NCBI GenBank assembly: GCA_005889515.1
Contig: VBHE01000045.1
Span: 1 to 9,141, forward strand
DNA length: 9,141 nt
Direction: 5' to 3'
Source of the DNA: Chloroflexota bacterium
Lineage (GTDB): Bacteria; Chloroflexota; Dormibacteria; Aeolococcales; Aeolococcaceae
In this document: positions 1 to 7,300 of the stretch, piece after piece
Layout of the letters: each line of letters starts with the position of its first letter
Numbering within the stretch: the stretch's first letter is position 1
Position numbers and translations under genes: made by a program
The notes under the pieces: generated by a model
Seen by the model: only the letters and a program-made list of their open reading frames with translations
What the model was told of the DNA's origin: nothing
The model's database searches: none

Positions 1-1
1 C

Positions 2-1666
2 GCCTCGTCGTCGCTGCAGCGGGTCACCGGGCTCCCGGGCTGGTGCGCCGGCGGCGTCCTCCTCCACGGCTGGGCCCTGCTCAGCGCCGGCCTCGGATTC
101 TTCTGGGATGTCGCCTGGCACATCGACCTCGGCCGCGACACCCAGCTGTTCACCCCCGCCCACGTCCTCATCCTCATCGGCCTCGCCGGCCTCGGCACCG
201 CCGGGGCGGTGAGCGTCGCGATGGCCACCCTCGACCGCGCCTCCACCGCCTGGTCGCTGGGGCGGCTGCGCCTTCCCCGGGGCGGCGTGGGTCTGCTCGT
301 GATCGGCGCCGGCGGCGTCACCGGCTTCCCTCTCGACGACCTCTGGCACGCCAACTACGGCGTCGACGTGACCATGTGGGGTCCGACCCACCTGCTCATG
401 ATCGGGTCGGCGGTGCTCTCGCCGGTGGCCGCCTGGCTGCTGCTCGGCGAGGCAGGCCGCGGGGCCGGGAACCCGCGCTGGCGCTCCGCGCTCTGGTACG
501 CCGCCGCCGCGGGCCTCCTGATCGCCTTCAGCGCCATGCAGCTGGAGTTCGATGACGGCGTTCCCCAGTGGCAGGCGCTCTACCAGCCGGTGCTCATCGG
601 GCTGGGCGCCACCCTGCCGATGGTCGCCGCCCGCGCGGCGCTCGGCCCCTGGGCCGCGGTGCGCGCCACGGTGATCTTCCTCGCCGTGCGCGGTGTCGTG
701 GCCCTCGTGGTCGGACCGGTCCTCGGGCACACGGTGCCGCACATCCCCCTGTACCTCGGCATCGCCCTCTGCGTCGAGGCGGGCTACGCGGTCACCGCCC
801 GCCGGTCGGGGCTCGTCTCGGCGCTCGCGGCCGGCACCCTCGCCGGCACCGTCGGGCTGGCCACCGAGTGGGGCTTCAGCCACGTCTGGGGGCGCGAGCC
901 CTGGCAGCCGCAGATGCTCCACGGCATCTGGGCCGCGGCGGTGATCGCGGTCGCCGGTGCGGTGCTCGGCGCCGCCGTCGCCGGGGCGGTCGCCTGGCGG
1001 CGGCCCCTGGTCTCCGGCCCGGTCGCCGTCCTCGCCGGCGCCTGCGCCCTGGCGATGCTGGTCGTGCCCCTGCCCCGCGACTCGGCGCCGGTGACGCTCT
1101 CGGTGCACACCACCCCGGTCGGTCCGCCCCGGCCCACCCTCGATCGCTTCGGCGGCGGCGCGCTCGTGCAGGACGTCGACGTCGAGGTCGACGCCACTCC
1201 CGCCGCGACGGTGCGCGGCGCCGACTTCTTCTGGGTCAAGGCCTGGCAGGGCGGCGGCATGGCCACCGCGCCGCTGGACGAGGTTGCGCCGGGGCGCTGG
1301 ATCGCGCGCTCGCCGGTGCCCTCCGGCGGCAGCTGGAAGACCATCCTGCTCTTCGGCAAGGGCTCGCTGGTGATGGCCGCGCCGGTCGCGATGCCCTCGG
1401 ATCCCGAGTACGGCCAGGCGGCGATCCCGCTCGCGGCGCAGCGCACCGAGCCCTTCCTCCCCGCCTCCAAGGTGCTGATGCGCGAGGCCCACGGCGGCGC
1501 CACCTGGCCGGCGGCGGTGGCCTACAGCGCGCTCGGCCTGGTGACCGCGGCCTGGCTGACGGTGCTCGTCGCCGGAGCGGTCTCGCTGGGCCGCTCGAGC
1601 GGCCCGCCCGGACGGCCGCAAGCGCCACGGCGCCGCGGCGCGCTGGGAACGATGGCGCCGTCCTGA
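2..1666 (+). CDS. Polytopic membrane protein with repeated Trp-His motifs and C-terminal YtkA/FixH-like domain (5' end outside window)
   Basis: The frame is open from base 2 to the TGA at 1664-1666 (554 codons), so the true start lies upstream; the GTG at 209 is internal. The first ~355 residues are hydrophobic segments, probably 8-9 membrane spans. A motif recurs at segment boundaries: residues 35-60 (WDVAWH..LGRD..TP.H), 110-135 (DDLWH..YGVD..GP.H), a weaker copy at 180-200 (FDDGVPQW...QP) and another at 288-310 (EWGFSHVW...QP..H). Residues ~360-465 look like an extracytoplasmic beta-sandwich: VEVDATPAATVRGADFFWVK, then GRW..R.PVP.GG.WKT, which resembles YtkA/FixH-like domains. A last membrane span (~500-528) and a basic tail follow. 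The conserved His and Trp suggest metal or haem binding, but this is inference; no named family was recognised. The SDR gene starts 20 bp downstream. Confidence 0.8.
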   Translation, partial: ASSSLQRVTGLPGWCAGGVLLHGWALLSAGLGFFWDVAWHIDLGRDTQLFTPAHVLILIGLAGLGTAGAVSVAMATLDRASTAWSLGRLRLPRGGVGLLVIGAGGVTGFPLDDLWHANYGVDVTMWGPTHLLMIGSAVLSPVAAWLLLGEAGRGAGNPRWRSALWYAAAAGLLIAFSAMQLEFDDGVPQWQALYQPVLIGLGATLPMVAARAALGPWAAVRATVIFLAVRGVVALVVGPVLGHTVPHIPLYLGIALCVEAGYAVTARRSGLVSALAAGTLAGTVGLATEWGFSHVWGREPWQPQMLHGIWAAAVIAVAGAVLGAAVAGAVAWRRPLVSGPVAVLAGACALAMLVVPLPRDSAPVTLSVHTTPVGPPRPTLDRFGGGALVQDVDVEVDATPAATVRGADFFWVKAWQGGGMATAPLDEVAPGRWIARSPVPSGGSWKTILLFGKGSLVMAAPVAMPSDPEYGQAAIPLAAQRTEPFLPASKVLMREAHGGATWPAAVAYSALGLVTAAWLTVLVAGAVSLGRSSGPPGRPQAPRRRGALGTMAPS

Positions 1667-1686
1667 GCGGCCGCGACCTCGACACG

Positions 1687-2439
1687 ATGCGGGTGGTGAT
1701 CACCGGCGCCCAGGGCGGCATCGGCGCGGCCACGACGGCGGCGCTCCGGGCCCGCGGCGCGGCCGTCTGCGGCATCGATCTGCGCGGTGACGGCGAGGTG
1801 ATCGCCGCCGACGTGCGCGACCCCGAGGCGATGCACGCGGCGATCGACGAGGCGGCACAGCGCCTCGGGGGGATCGACGTTCTGGTGAACAACGCCGGGA
1901 TCGGCACCGCCCAGGACGCCGGCGCCGCCCCTGACGCGCACGCCCGCGCCACCCTGGAGATCAACCTCCTCGGCGCCTGGACCACGACCGCGGCGGCGAT
2001 GCCACACCTGCTGCGCAGCCGCGGCCACATCGTCAACGTCGCCTCCGGTCTGGCGATCGTCGCCATGCCCTACGCCGCCGCGTACTCGGCGAGCAAGCGC
2101 GGCCTCGCCGCCTACTCGGACTCGGTGCGCCTCGAGTACCGTGGCCGGGTGACCGTGACCACCGTCTACCCCGGCTACGTCCGCACCCCCATCCACGAGG
2201 GCCCGGCGGCGCAGGGCATCGCCCTCGAGGGCCTCGTGAACGCCGACACCGTCGAGCAGGCGGCGGCGGCCCTGGTGCGGGCCTGCAGCCACCGTCCCCG
2301 CGAGCTCACCACCAGTCGGACGACCGCGCTCTCGCTGGCCATCGCGCGTCACCTGCCCCGAGTCGTCGAGGCGGTGGTGGCCCGGCGCATGGAGTCGGCG
2401 CGCCGGCGGGGGCGGATCGAGCCCAGCTTCCTGCGGTGA
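1687..2439 (+). CDS. Short-chain dehydrogenase/reductase (classical SDR)
   Basis: This 250-residue protein has the normal length of a classical SDR. The Rossmann nucleotide loop TGAQGGIG is at 6-13, Asp31 ends beta-2 (favours NAD(H) over NADP(H)), ADV at 41-43 contacts the adenine, and NNAG is at 68-71. The catalytic set is Asn93, Ser120, Tyr133 and Lys137 (YSASK), and the YPG..RTP segment at 161-168 follows. It should oxidise or reduce a hydroxyl/keto group in the cytoplasm; the variable C-terminal region gives no substrate. The ATG at 1687 was chosen because the nucleotide loop begins five residues later and the gene then starts 20 bp after the preceding stop. The same frame is open upstream, but that stretch is the shadow of the membrane gene. 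No clear Shine-Dalgarno is visible. The stop overlaps the GTG of the acyltransferase, implying translational coupling. Confidence 0.93.
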   Translation: MRVVITGAQGGIGAATTAALRARGAAVCGIDLRGDGEVIAADVRDPEAMHAAIDEAAQRLGGIDVLVNNAGIGTAQDAGAAPDAHARATLEINLLGAWTTTAAAMPHLLRSRGHIVNVASGLAIVAMPYAAAYSASKRGLAAYSDSVRLEYRGRVTVTTVYPGYVRTPIHEGPAAQGIALEGLVNADTVEQAAAALVRACSHRPRELTTSRTTALSLAIARHLPRVVEAVVARRMESARRRGRIEPSFLR

Positions 2440-3272
2440 TCGGCTCGCTGGCGCGGCTGGTGCGGGGGTCGGTCCCGACCGCCGACCTCGACGACCGCGA
2501 CCCCGACTACATCCGCGACAACCTCCCCGGCCTCTGGCTGCTCGCCACCATCTGGCACCGCGCCGAGGTGCGGGGGCTCGAGCACATCCCCGAGCAGGGC
2601 CCGGTGCTCCTCGTCGGCAACCACTCCGGTGGCAACGCCAGCCCGGACACGCTGATCTTCACCCTCGCCTTCAGCGCCTGGTTCGGGGTCGAGCGCCGGT
2701 TCCACCAGCTCGCCCACAACCTGGTCGTGAGCTATCCCGGGATCGGGGCGATGCTTCGCCGCTTCGGCACCGTCGCCGCCTCGCCCGAGAACGCCCGCAG
2801 AGCGCTGCGCAGCGGGGCGGCGGTGCTCGTCTATCCCGGCGGCGACTGGGAGGTCTCGCGTCCCAGCTGGCAGTCGGCGCGCATCGACTTCGGCGGACGT
2901 CGCGGCTTCCTCCGTCTCGCTCTCGAGGAGCGGGTGCCGATCGTCCCGGTGGTCAGCATCGGCGGGCAGGAGACCGCGCTCTTCCTCGGCCGCGGTGAGG
3001 CGCTGGCGCGGTTGCTGCGCATCGACCGCGCCTTCCGCATGAAGACGTTGCCGATCTCGCTCGCGGTGCCCTGGGGCCTGAACGTCGGCGACCTGCTCAG
3101 CCACCTTCCGTTCCCCGCGAAGATCACCATCCAGTGCCTGCCGCCGATCGACCTCGAGCAGTGGTTCGGCCCCGACCCGCAGGTGGACGACGTCTACGAG
3201 TCGGTCGTCACCGAGATGCAGGAGGCGCTGAGCCGGCTCGCCGCCGAGCGCCGGTTCCCGCTGGTCGGCTGA
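2436..3272 (+). CDS. Lysophospholipid/monoacylglycerol-type acyltransferase (PlsC superfamily, MGAT-like)
   Basis: This 278-residue protein starts at a GTG that overlaps the SDR stop (GTGA). The acyltransferase motif I is GNHSGGNASPD at 61-71. His63 is the likely catalytic base and Asp71 its partner, with seven residues between them rather than the four of the textbook HX4D motif. The NHSGG..PD form is familiar from MGAT-like members of this superfamily. YPGGDWEV at 133-140 corresponds to the (F/Y)PEG-type motif, and VPIVPVVSIGG at 167-177 is the conserved strand after it. No obvious membrane span is present, though an amphipathic N-terminus could attach it to the membrane. It probably moves an acyl group from acyl-CoA or acyl-ACP to a lysolipid, glyceride or other hydroxyl acceptor; the acceptor cannot be read. 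It is coupled to the SDR before and the SRPBCC gene after. Confidence 0.88.
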   Translation: MIGSLARLVRGSVPTADLDDRDPDYIRDNLPGLWLLATIWHRAEVRGLEHIPEQGPVLLVGNHSGGNASPDTLIFTLAFSAWFGVERRFHQLAHNLVVSYPGIGAMLRRFGTVAASPENARRALRSGAAVLVYPGGDWEVSRPSWQSARIDFGGRRGFLRLALEERVPIVPVVSIGGQETALFLGRGEALARLLRIDRAFRMKTLPISLAVPWGLNVGDLLSHLPFPAKITIQCLPPIDLEQWFGPDPQVDDVYESVVTEMQEALSRLAAERRFPLVG

Positions 3273-3748
3273 TGCGCATCGAGCTCACCACCGAGATCGC
3301 CGCGCCCCGGGACGCGGTGTGGGCCGCCGTCGCCGACCCCGCGCAGTGGCCCCAGCTGATCCGCGGCATCAGCCGTTTCGACCACGCCGGCGGACCCGCG
3401 ACCGGGGCCGGAGCGCGCTACTCGATGCGCATGCGCGTGGGCTCCGCCGACGTCGGCGGGCTGATCGAGATGGTCGAGTGGGACGAGGGGTGCGACCTCG
3501 CCTGGACCAGCGTGCTCGGGATCGGCCAGCGCGGTCGCTGGCGGCTGCGCGACGCCGGTCCGGCCCGCACCCGGGTGACCCTGCGCTTCGCCTACCAGTC
3601 CCCGGGCCTGCTCGGCTGGGTCGCCGACCGGGTCGCCGCGCCGGTGGTGCGGCGCAACCTCCAGTCCGGGCTCGAGGAGGTGCGCCGGCGTGCGCTCAGG
3701 CTGTCGGTGGGGCCGCGGCGCCGGCGTTCACGGGGAGCTCGCGCTTGA
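3272..3748 (+). CDS. SRPBCC (START/polyketide-cyclase-like) family protein
   Basis: This 158-residue protein begins at an ATG overlapping the acyltransferase stop (TGATG). The N-terminal pattern IELTTEIAAPRDAVWAAVADPAQWP is the usual strand-helix entry of the Polyketide_cyc2/SRPBCC fold. It continues with a strand near 50-70 ending at EW, a strand near 76-80 (LAWTS), a strand at 100-108 (TRVTLRFAY) and a long C-terminal helix (~113-142). Such small helix-grip proteins bind hydrophobic ligands or act as cyclases or hydrolases; nothing here shows which. Its placement directly after a dehydrogenase and an acyltransferase suits lipid handling, by inference. The last 17 codons, a basic tail rich in Arg, overlap the 3' end of the convergent acyl-CoA synthetase by 53 bp, so the tail may be a late extension. 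Confidence 0.85.
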   Translation: MRIELTTEIAAPRDAVWAAVADPAQWPQLIRGISRFDHAGGPATGAGARYSMRMRVGSADVGGLIEMVEWDEGCDLAWTSVLGIGQRGRWRLRDAGPARTRVTLRFAYQSPGLLGWVADRVAAPVVRRNLQSGLEEVRRRALRLSVGPRRRRSRGARA

Positions 3749-5375
3749 GCACCTTGCCGGTGGCGTTGCGGGGGAGGGCGTCGAGGAAGGTCACGTCGCG
3801 GGGCACCTTGTACCGGGCGAGGTGGTCGCGGACGTAGGTGCGCACCCCGGCGGCGTCGATCGCGGCGCCGCCTCGACGCACGACGAACGCAGCGAGGCGC
3901 TGGCCGAACTCCTCGTCGGCGACGCCGACCACGGCGACGTCCGCCACCGCGGGATGGCCGGTGAGAAGCTCCTCGACCTCGGCGGGAAAGACGTTCTCGC
4001 CGCCCGAGACGATCATGAAGCGGCCGACGTCGCCGCTGCTCACCAGCGTCCCGATCCGCTCCTTGTCGGCGCCGCTGGTGTAGCCCTCGAAGACCATGTC
4101 GTTGCCGACGAAGATGCGGCCGGTCCGGCCTGTGGGAAGCTCGTCGCCGTGGGCGTCGACGATCCTCACCGCCGTGCCCCGCGGCGGCCTGCCGGCGGTG
4201 CCGGGGGCCTGGCGGGTGTCGGCGGGGGTGGCGATCGCCGCCCAGGCCACCTCGGTCGAGCCGTAGAGGTTGTAGACGACGTCGCCGAACTCGTCCATGA
4301 AGCGAATCGCCAGCGGCCCCGGGAGCGCCGAGCCGCTCACCGCGACCACCCGCAGCGACGCCGGTCGCCTGCTGGTGCGCACGTGGTCGGGGAGGTCGAG
4401 AATGCGCTGGAGCATCACCGGCACGGCGACGAGCGCGTTCGCGCGATGCTGGGACAGCGCGGCGAGCGTGGCCGCGGGGTCGAAGCGCCGTTGGAGCACG
4501 ACCGTCGTCGAGAGCAGCGAGGCGAGCAGCAGGTTGGCGAATCCCCATGCGTGGAACAGCGGCGCCGCGACCAGGGTGGTCTGGCGGGCGCGCAGCGGGA
4601 TGCGGGAGAGGAAGGCGATCGCCGGATCGATTCCTCCCGGGCCGCCGCGCGACGCGCCCTTGGGCGCCCCGGTGGTACCGGACGTGAGGATGACGATCCG
4701 CCCGGTGCGCGACGGCGGCGCCACCGTCTCGCCCTGGTGGCGCTCGGCGAGGCGGTCGAGCGTCGGCGTGCTCTTCGGCGGTTCGCTGTCGTGCCAGGCG
4801 ATGAAGCGCTTGCGCCGCCGGGCCCCCTCACGGAGCAGCGCGGTGAACTCCTCGTCGTGGATGATCACCCGCGCCCGCTCGGTGCGCATCACCCCGGCGA
4901 GCTGCGGCCCGGCGAAGGAGGTGTTGAGCAGCAGCGAGTCCGCGCCCAGCTTGGAGAGCGCGACCAGCGCCTCGACGAAGCCGCGGTGGTTGCGGCAGAG
5001 CAGCGCAACCCGGTCTCCCTCGCCAACGCCCGCCTCCTGCAGCCCGCGCGCGATCGCGCCGGTGCGCCGGTCGAGCTCGCCGAAGGTCAGGGTGCCGTTC
5101 TCGTCGATGATCGCCGGCTCGTCCGGGTAGCGCGCCGCCGAGGTCGCGTAGCCGGCGGCGGGGGTGAACCCCCAGCGCACCAGCGAGAGCAGCGCGGCGA
5201 CGAGGCGGTCGGGGCGCGAGGGGCGCAGCACCCCCGCCTCGGTGAGCACCCGCACCGCGTCGAGCTGGCCGGCGACGGCGCGCACCCGCTGGTCCGGCCG
5301 CAGCAGCCAGGAGATGGCGCCGGCGCCCGGGAGAGTGCGCTCGTGGCGCGGTCCGTCGGCCCCCTCGTCACTCAT
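3696..5375 (-). CDS. AMP-binding acyl-CoA synthetase, lacking the usual A8 hinge segment
   Basis: This 559-residue ANL-superfamily enzyme would activate a carboxylic acid with ATP to the acyl-adenylate and then the CoA thioester. Visible cores are: A3 P-loop TSGTTGAPKG at 231-240; PLFHAWGF (A4) at 272-279; A5 YGSTE at 371-375; A7 Asp449 in SGDVG; GGENVFPAEVE at 458-468; A10 PRNATGK with the catalytic Lys541. The ~75-residue N-terminal lead before ARYPDEPAIID resembles that of actinobacterial FadD-type synthetases. Between SGDVG and MIVSGGENV only Arg-Phe remains; relatives have about 14 more residues carrying GR.DD (A8 ribose contact and hinge). The ATG at 5375 was chosen because upstream codons lack domain content and run into the divergent gene. 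Fatty acid is the likely substrate class, but activity is in doubt. Confidence 0.9.
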   Translation of the reverse strand: MSDEGADGPRHERTLPGAGAISWLLRPDQRVRAVAGQLDAVRVLTEAGVLRPSRPDRLVAALLSLVRWGFTPAAGYATSAARYPDEPAIIDENGTLTFGELDRRTGAIARGLQEAGVGEGDRVALLCRNHRGFVEALVALSKLGADSLLLNTSFAGPQLAGVMRTERARVIIHDEEFTALLREGARRRKRFIAWHDSEPPKSTPTLDRLAERHQGETVAPPSRTGRIVILTSGTTGAPKGASRGGPGGIDPAIAFLSRIPLRARQTTLVAAPLFHAWGFANLLLASLLSTTVVLQRRFDPAATLAALSQHRANALVAVPVMLQRILDLPDHVRTSRRPASLRVVAVSGSALPGPLAIRFMDEFGDVVYNLYGSTEVAWAAIATPADTRQAPGTAGRPPRGTAVRIVDAHGDELPTGRTGRIFVGNDMVFEGYTSGADKERIGTLVSSGDVGRFMIVSGGENVFPAEVEELLTGHPAVADVAVVGVADEEFGQRLAAFVVRRGGAAIDAAGVRTYVRDHLARYKVPRDVTFLDALPRNATGKVLKRELPVNAGAAAPPTA

Positions 5376-5416
5376 CGCAGGAGAGATGATGCGCCTCCTC
5401 GACCTCCGGTCGTGGC

Positions 5417-6106
5417 ATGCTCCGCGACATGGCACCAGGCGCGGACGGACCCCGGTCGCGCTCGACCTCCACGCGGCGTCCGGCGACGACCCGCAGGCGG
5501 CCGGCGCCGCCCCCGCCCCCGCCGCCACCGCCACCCGAGCCACCCACGCTCCAGGACGCGATCAGCGGCCTGTTCCGCCTCCCCTGGGCGGTGCTCGATC
5601 TCCTCAACGCCGAGGTCAATCTCCGCCGGGCCCTCGAGGCGCCGGCCCGGATCGAGCGGCTCGCCCTCGCCCTCGAGCGCGCCGCGACCCTGCTCGAGGT
5701 CCTGGTCACCGAGGTCGACCCCGAGCGCGTTCGCGAGACCGTCGCCCGGCTCGATCGCCTCGCCGCGTCGGCCGAGAAGGCGGCGTCGATGATCGACCGC
5801 CTCGAGGTCGAGGTCGACGTCGAGCGCCTCGGCGACACCATCACCCGGGTGGCGAAGCTCAGCGCCACCGCGGAGGACGTCGCGGCCACCCTCACCGACC
5901 TGGTCGGCGGCCGGCTCGCTCAGACGCTCTCGGTGTTGGACCGCCTGCTGTCCGTCGCCGAGGAGATGAACCGCAACATCGGCCACATCGAGGGACTGCT
6001 GGAGGGGGTTCGTGGGGTGGTCGGGGCTCCGCTGCAGAACCTGCCTCTACCCGGGGTGTTGAGGCGGGTGTTGCGGGATTCGTCGGCGGACGTGGAGGCG
6101 GAGTAG
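5417..6106 (+). CDS. Proline-rich protein with four 33-residue amphipathic helical repeats
   Basis: This 229-residue protein belongs to no family I recognise. Residues 1-30 are basic and disordered-looking, residues 31-40 are ten prolines in a row, and residues 54-181 form four tandem repeats: 54-86, 87-119, 120-152 (33 residues each) and 153-181 (29 residues). Each repeat reads roughly (E)xAAxLLExLxxEVDxERxxxTxxRLxxLAxxA, giving amphipathic helices with a break at EVD. Thirty-three is three times eleven, as in lipid-surface-binding 11-mer helices, although a coiled-coil bundle is equally possible. It has no signal peptide or membrane span. The start is ATG 5417, or ATG 5429 five codons in; neither has a clear Shine-Dalgarno. 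It lies 41 bp from the divergent acyl-CoA synthetase, so promoters must overlap. A phasin-like or lipid-droplet role is speculative. Confidence 0.75.
   Translation: MLRDMAPGADGPRSRSTSTRRPATTRRRPAPPPPPPPPPPEPPTLQDAISGLFRLPWAVLDLLNAEVNLRRALEAPARIERLALALERAATLLEVLVTEVDPERVRETVARLDRLAASAEKAASMIDRLEVEVDVERLGDTITRVAKLSATAEDVAATLTDLVGGRLAQTLSVLDRLLSVAEEMNRNIGHIEGLLEGVRGVVGAPLQNLPLPGVLRRVLRDSSADVEAE
5576..5959 (+). repeat. Four tandem coding repeats of ~33 codons
   Basis: The repeats start at codons 54, 87, 120 and 153 of the gene at 5417. The best shared columns are the (E/R)xxAxxLxxL opening, EV(D/N), the ER pair, R(L/I/V)x(R/K)L and the closing small residues. The last copy lacks four residues at the EVD turn. 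The similarity is clear in protein but weak in DNA, so the duplication is old. Confidence 0.7.
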
Positions 6107-6181
6107 AGCGCGTTCTCGGGTCTTCCGAGCACGTTTCTGTGCGGCATCGCACGGACGGGTTGTGCGCCGCGGTTGTTTTGA
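6107..6181. other. Short intergenic flank left of the IS element, with small hairpins
   Basis: The stretch holds CTCGG/CCGAG (6115-6119 with 6125-6129) and GTGCG/CGCAC (6139-6143 with 6148-6152, or 6148-6152 with 6162-6166). The only T-run is TTTT at 6176-6179, ten bases after the last arm. These could end transcription of the repeat-protein gene, but the stems are only 5 bp, so a terminator is not well supported. Bases 6174-6181 (TGTTTTGA) are the right half of the insertion target. Confidence 0.35.
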
Positions 6182-6183
6182 TG
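6182..6183. other. IS110 core dinucleotide, right end
   Basis: TG on + (CA on -). It lies between the LD terminus (6184-6190) and the RT flank (6174-6181). The position is fixed by LDG and RTG matches meeting here. Confidence 0.75.
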
Positions 6184-6194
6184 CTCCTATGTCT

Positions 6195-6200
6195 TGTCAA
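6195..6200 (-). promoter_or_regulatory. -35 half of a junction promoter at the IS right end
   Basis: TTGACA (consensus) on the - strand overlaps the transposase stop codon and points outward. In the inserted element it has no -10 partner belonging to the IS. When the two ends are joined (terminus, one CA core, other terminus) it sits exactly 17 nt before GATGAT at 7541-7536. Confidence 0.7.
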
Positions 6201-7267
6201 GAGGCGACAGGGGTCGGAGCGGTCAGGGGTCTGAGGGCCAGGAACACCTCGCGGGCGACGTAGCGTTTGAGGCACCGCACGATGTCGCGCCGCGAGAGTC
6301 CCTCCGCAGTGCGTCGCTCGACGTGCGTGCGTGTCCGGGGGTCGTGGGCGAGGCGGACGAAGACGATCCGCCAGAGGGCGTTGTTGGCCTGACGATCACC
6401 GCCGCGGTTGAGTCGGTGTCGGTGGGTCTTCCCCGAGCTGGCCGGCAGCGGCGCGACCCCGCAGAGGCTGGCGAAGGCTGCCTCGGAGCGAAGCCGGTGG
6501 GGGTTGTCGCCAGCGGCCAGGAGCAGGGCGCCGGCCACGTCAGGGCCGACACCATGGATGGCCAGGAGAGCGGGCGCGGCTTCGACGGTGAGACGGCGCA
6601 GCTCGACGTCGAGCTGGTCGAGCTCAGCGGCGAGGAGCCGGTGGCGCTCGGCGAGGCCGCGGAGGGCAAGCTTGGTGGCCGCTGCCGGGGTGGTGACCGC
6701 TCCAGGACGGAACCCGGCGGCGAGGGTGACGAGGGCGTCGTGGCTGAGGTGGCGGAGGCGCTCGCGAAGGTCGGTGGAAGCGGTGAGGACCAGGGCGTCC
6801 ATCTGGTTGGCGATCTGGGTGCGCATCTTCACCGCGGAGCGTCGGGCGATCCGAAGTGAGCGGATCATCCCCACCCGGTCCTCATCCGATTTGGCGAGGC
6901 CCGCGGCCTCGCCGGCGAGGACGGCTCGGGCGGCGGCGACGGCGTCGAGGGGATCGGACTTGCCGCGCGATCGGCGGGTTTGACGATTCGGCCGGCTGAC
7001 CTCGATGACGGTGCACCCTGCAGCCCGCAGGTACCGAGCCAGCCCGGCTCCGAAGGACCCCGTCCCCTCGATGCCGAAGGTGACTGCCGACCCCAAGCTC
7101 TGCGCCCAGCCGAGGAGACGTCGGTATCCGGCCGGGGTGGTGGGGATCTCGAGGTGACCCAAGGGCTGTCCCAGGTGGTTGAAGGCGGCGGCGACGTGGG
7201 TGTCGAGGTGGGTATCCACGCCGACGGTGACGCTGTGGTCCGGGTCTGTCATCCTGTTGGCGGCCAA
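6197..7267 (-). CDS. IS110-family transposase (DEDD RuvC-like plus serine recombinase)
   Basis: This 356-residue protein has the normal IS110 length. The N-terminal RuvC-like DEDD domain shows Asp18 in GVDTH, Glu67 in IEGTG, and Asp105 and Asp108 in KSDPLDA. A helical linker follows. The C-terminal Tnp_20 (IS116/IS110/IS902) domain has a helix-hairpin-helix segment IHGVGPDVAGALL at 237-249 and the catalytic serine region SLCGVAPLPASSGKTHR at 267-283, with Ser277 or Ser278 the likely nucleophile. It is expected to act as an RNA-guided recombinase, joining donor and target DNA held by the bridge RNA. The start is TTG 7267, with GGAG seven bases upstream (7275-7278). ATG 7252 (MTDPDHSV) is a good alternative and still precedes the first catalytic Asp. 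No frameshift or missing catalytic residue was seen. Confidence 0.95.
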   Translation of the reverse strand: MAANRMTDPDHSVTVGVDTHLDTHVAAAFNHLGQPLGHLEIPTTPAGYRRLLGWAQSLGSAVTFGIEGTGSFGAGLARYLRAAGCTVIEVSRPNRQTRRSRGKSDPLDAVAAARAVLAGEAAGLAKSDEDRVGMIRSLRIARRSAVKMRTQIANQMDALVLTASTDLRERLRHLSHDALVTLAAGFRPGAVTTPAAATKLALRGLAERHRLLAAELDQLDVELRRLTVEAAPALLAIHGVGPDVAGALLLAAGDNPHRLRSEAAFASLCGVAPLPASSGKTHRHRLNRGGDRQANNALWRIVFVRLAHDPRTRTHVERRTAEGLSRRDIVRCLKRYVAREVFLALRPLTAPTPVAS

Positions 7268-7300
7268 TCCTCATCTCCGAGCTAGGGCTGGGGTTGGTGC

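Noticed and set aside
568..1686. In-frame upstream extension of the SDR
   Set aside because: The sequence is Arg/Ala/Gly-rich shadow of the membrane protein; the SDR fold begins right at the ATG at 1687.
5376..5543. N-terminal extension of the acyl-CoA synthetase to an earlier start at 5543
   Set aside because: The extra 56 residues lack domain content and overlap the divergent repeat-protein gene. ATG 5375 fits the family start.
3690..5792. A 700-codon open frame on the + strand antisense to the acyl-CoA synthetase
   Set aside because: Its translation is low-complexity, rich in Arg, Gly and Glu without domain motifs. It is the usual GC-rich shadow of the real - strand gene.
6115..6179. Rho-independent terminator after the repeat-protein gene
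   Set aside because: Stems are only 5 bp and not directly followed by a T-run.
5388..6234. + strand frame beginning ATGATG after AGGAG at 5388
   Set aside because: Although the Shine-Dalgarno looks good, the translation is Arg/Pro-rich and runs out of frame through the convincing repeat protein and into the IS element.
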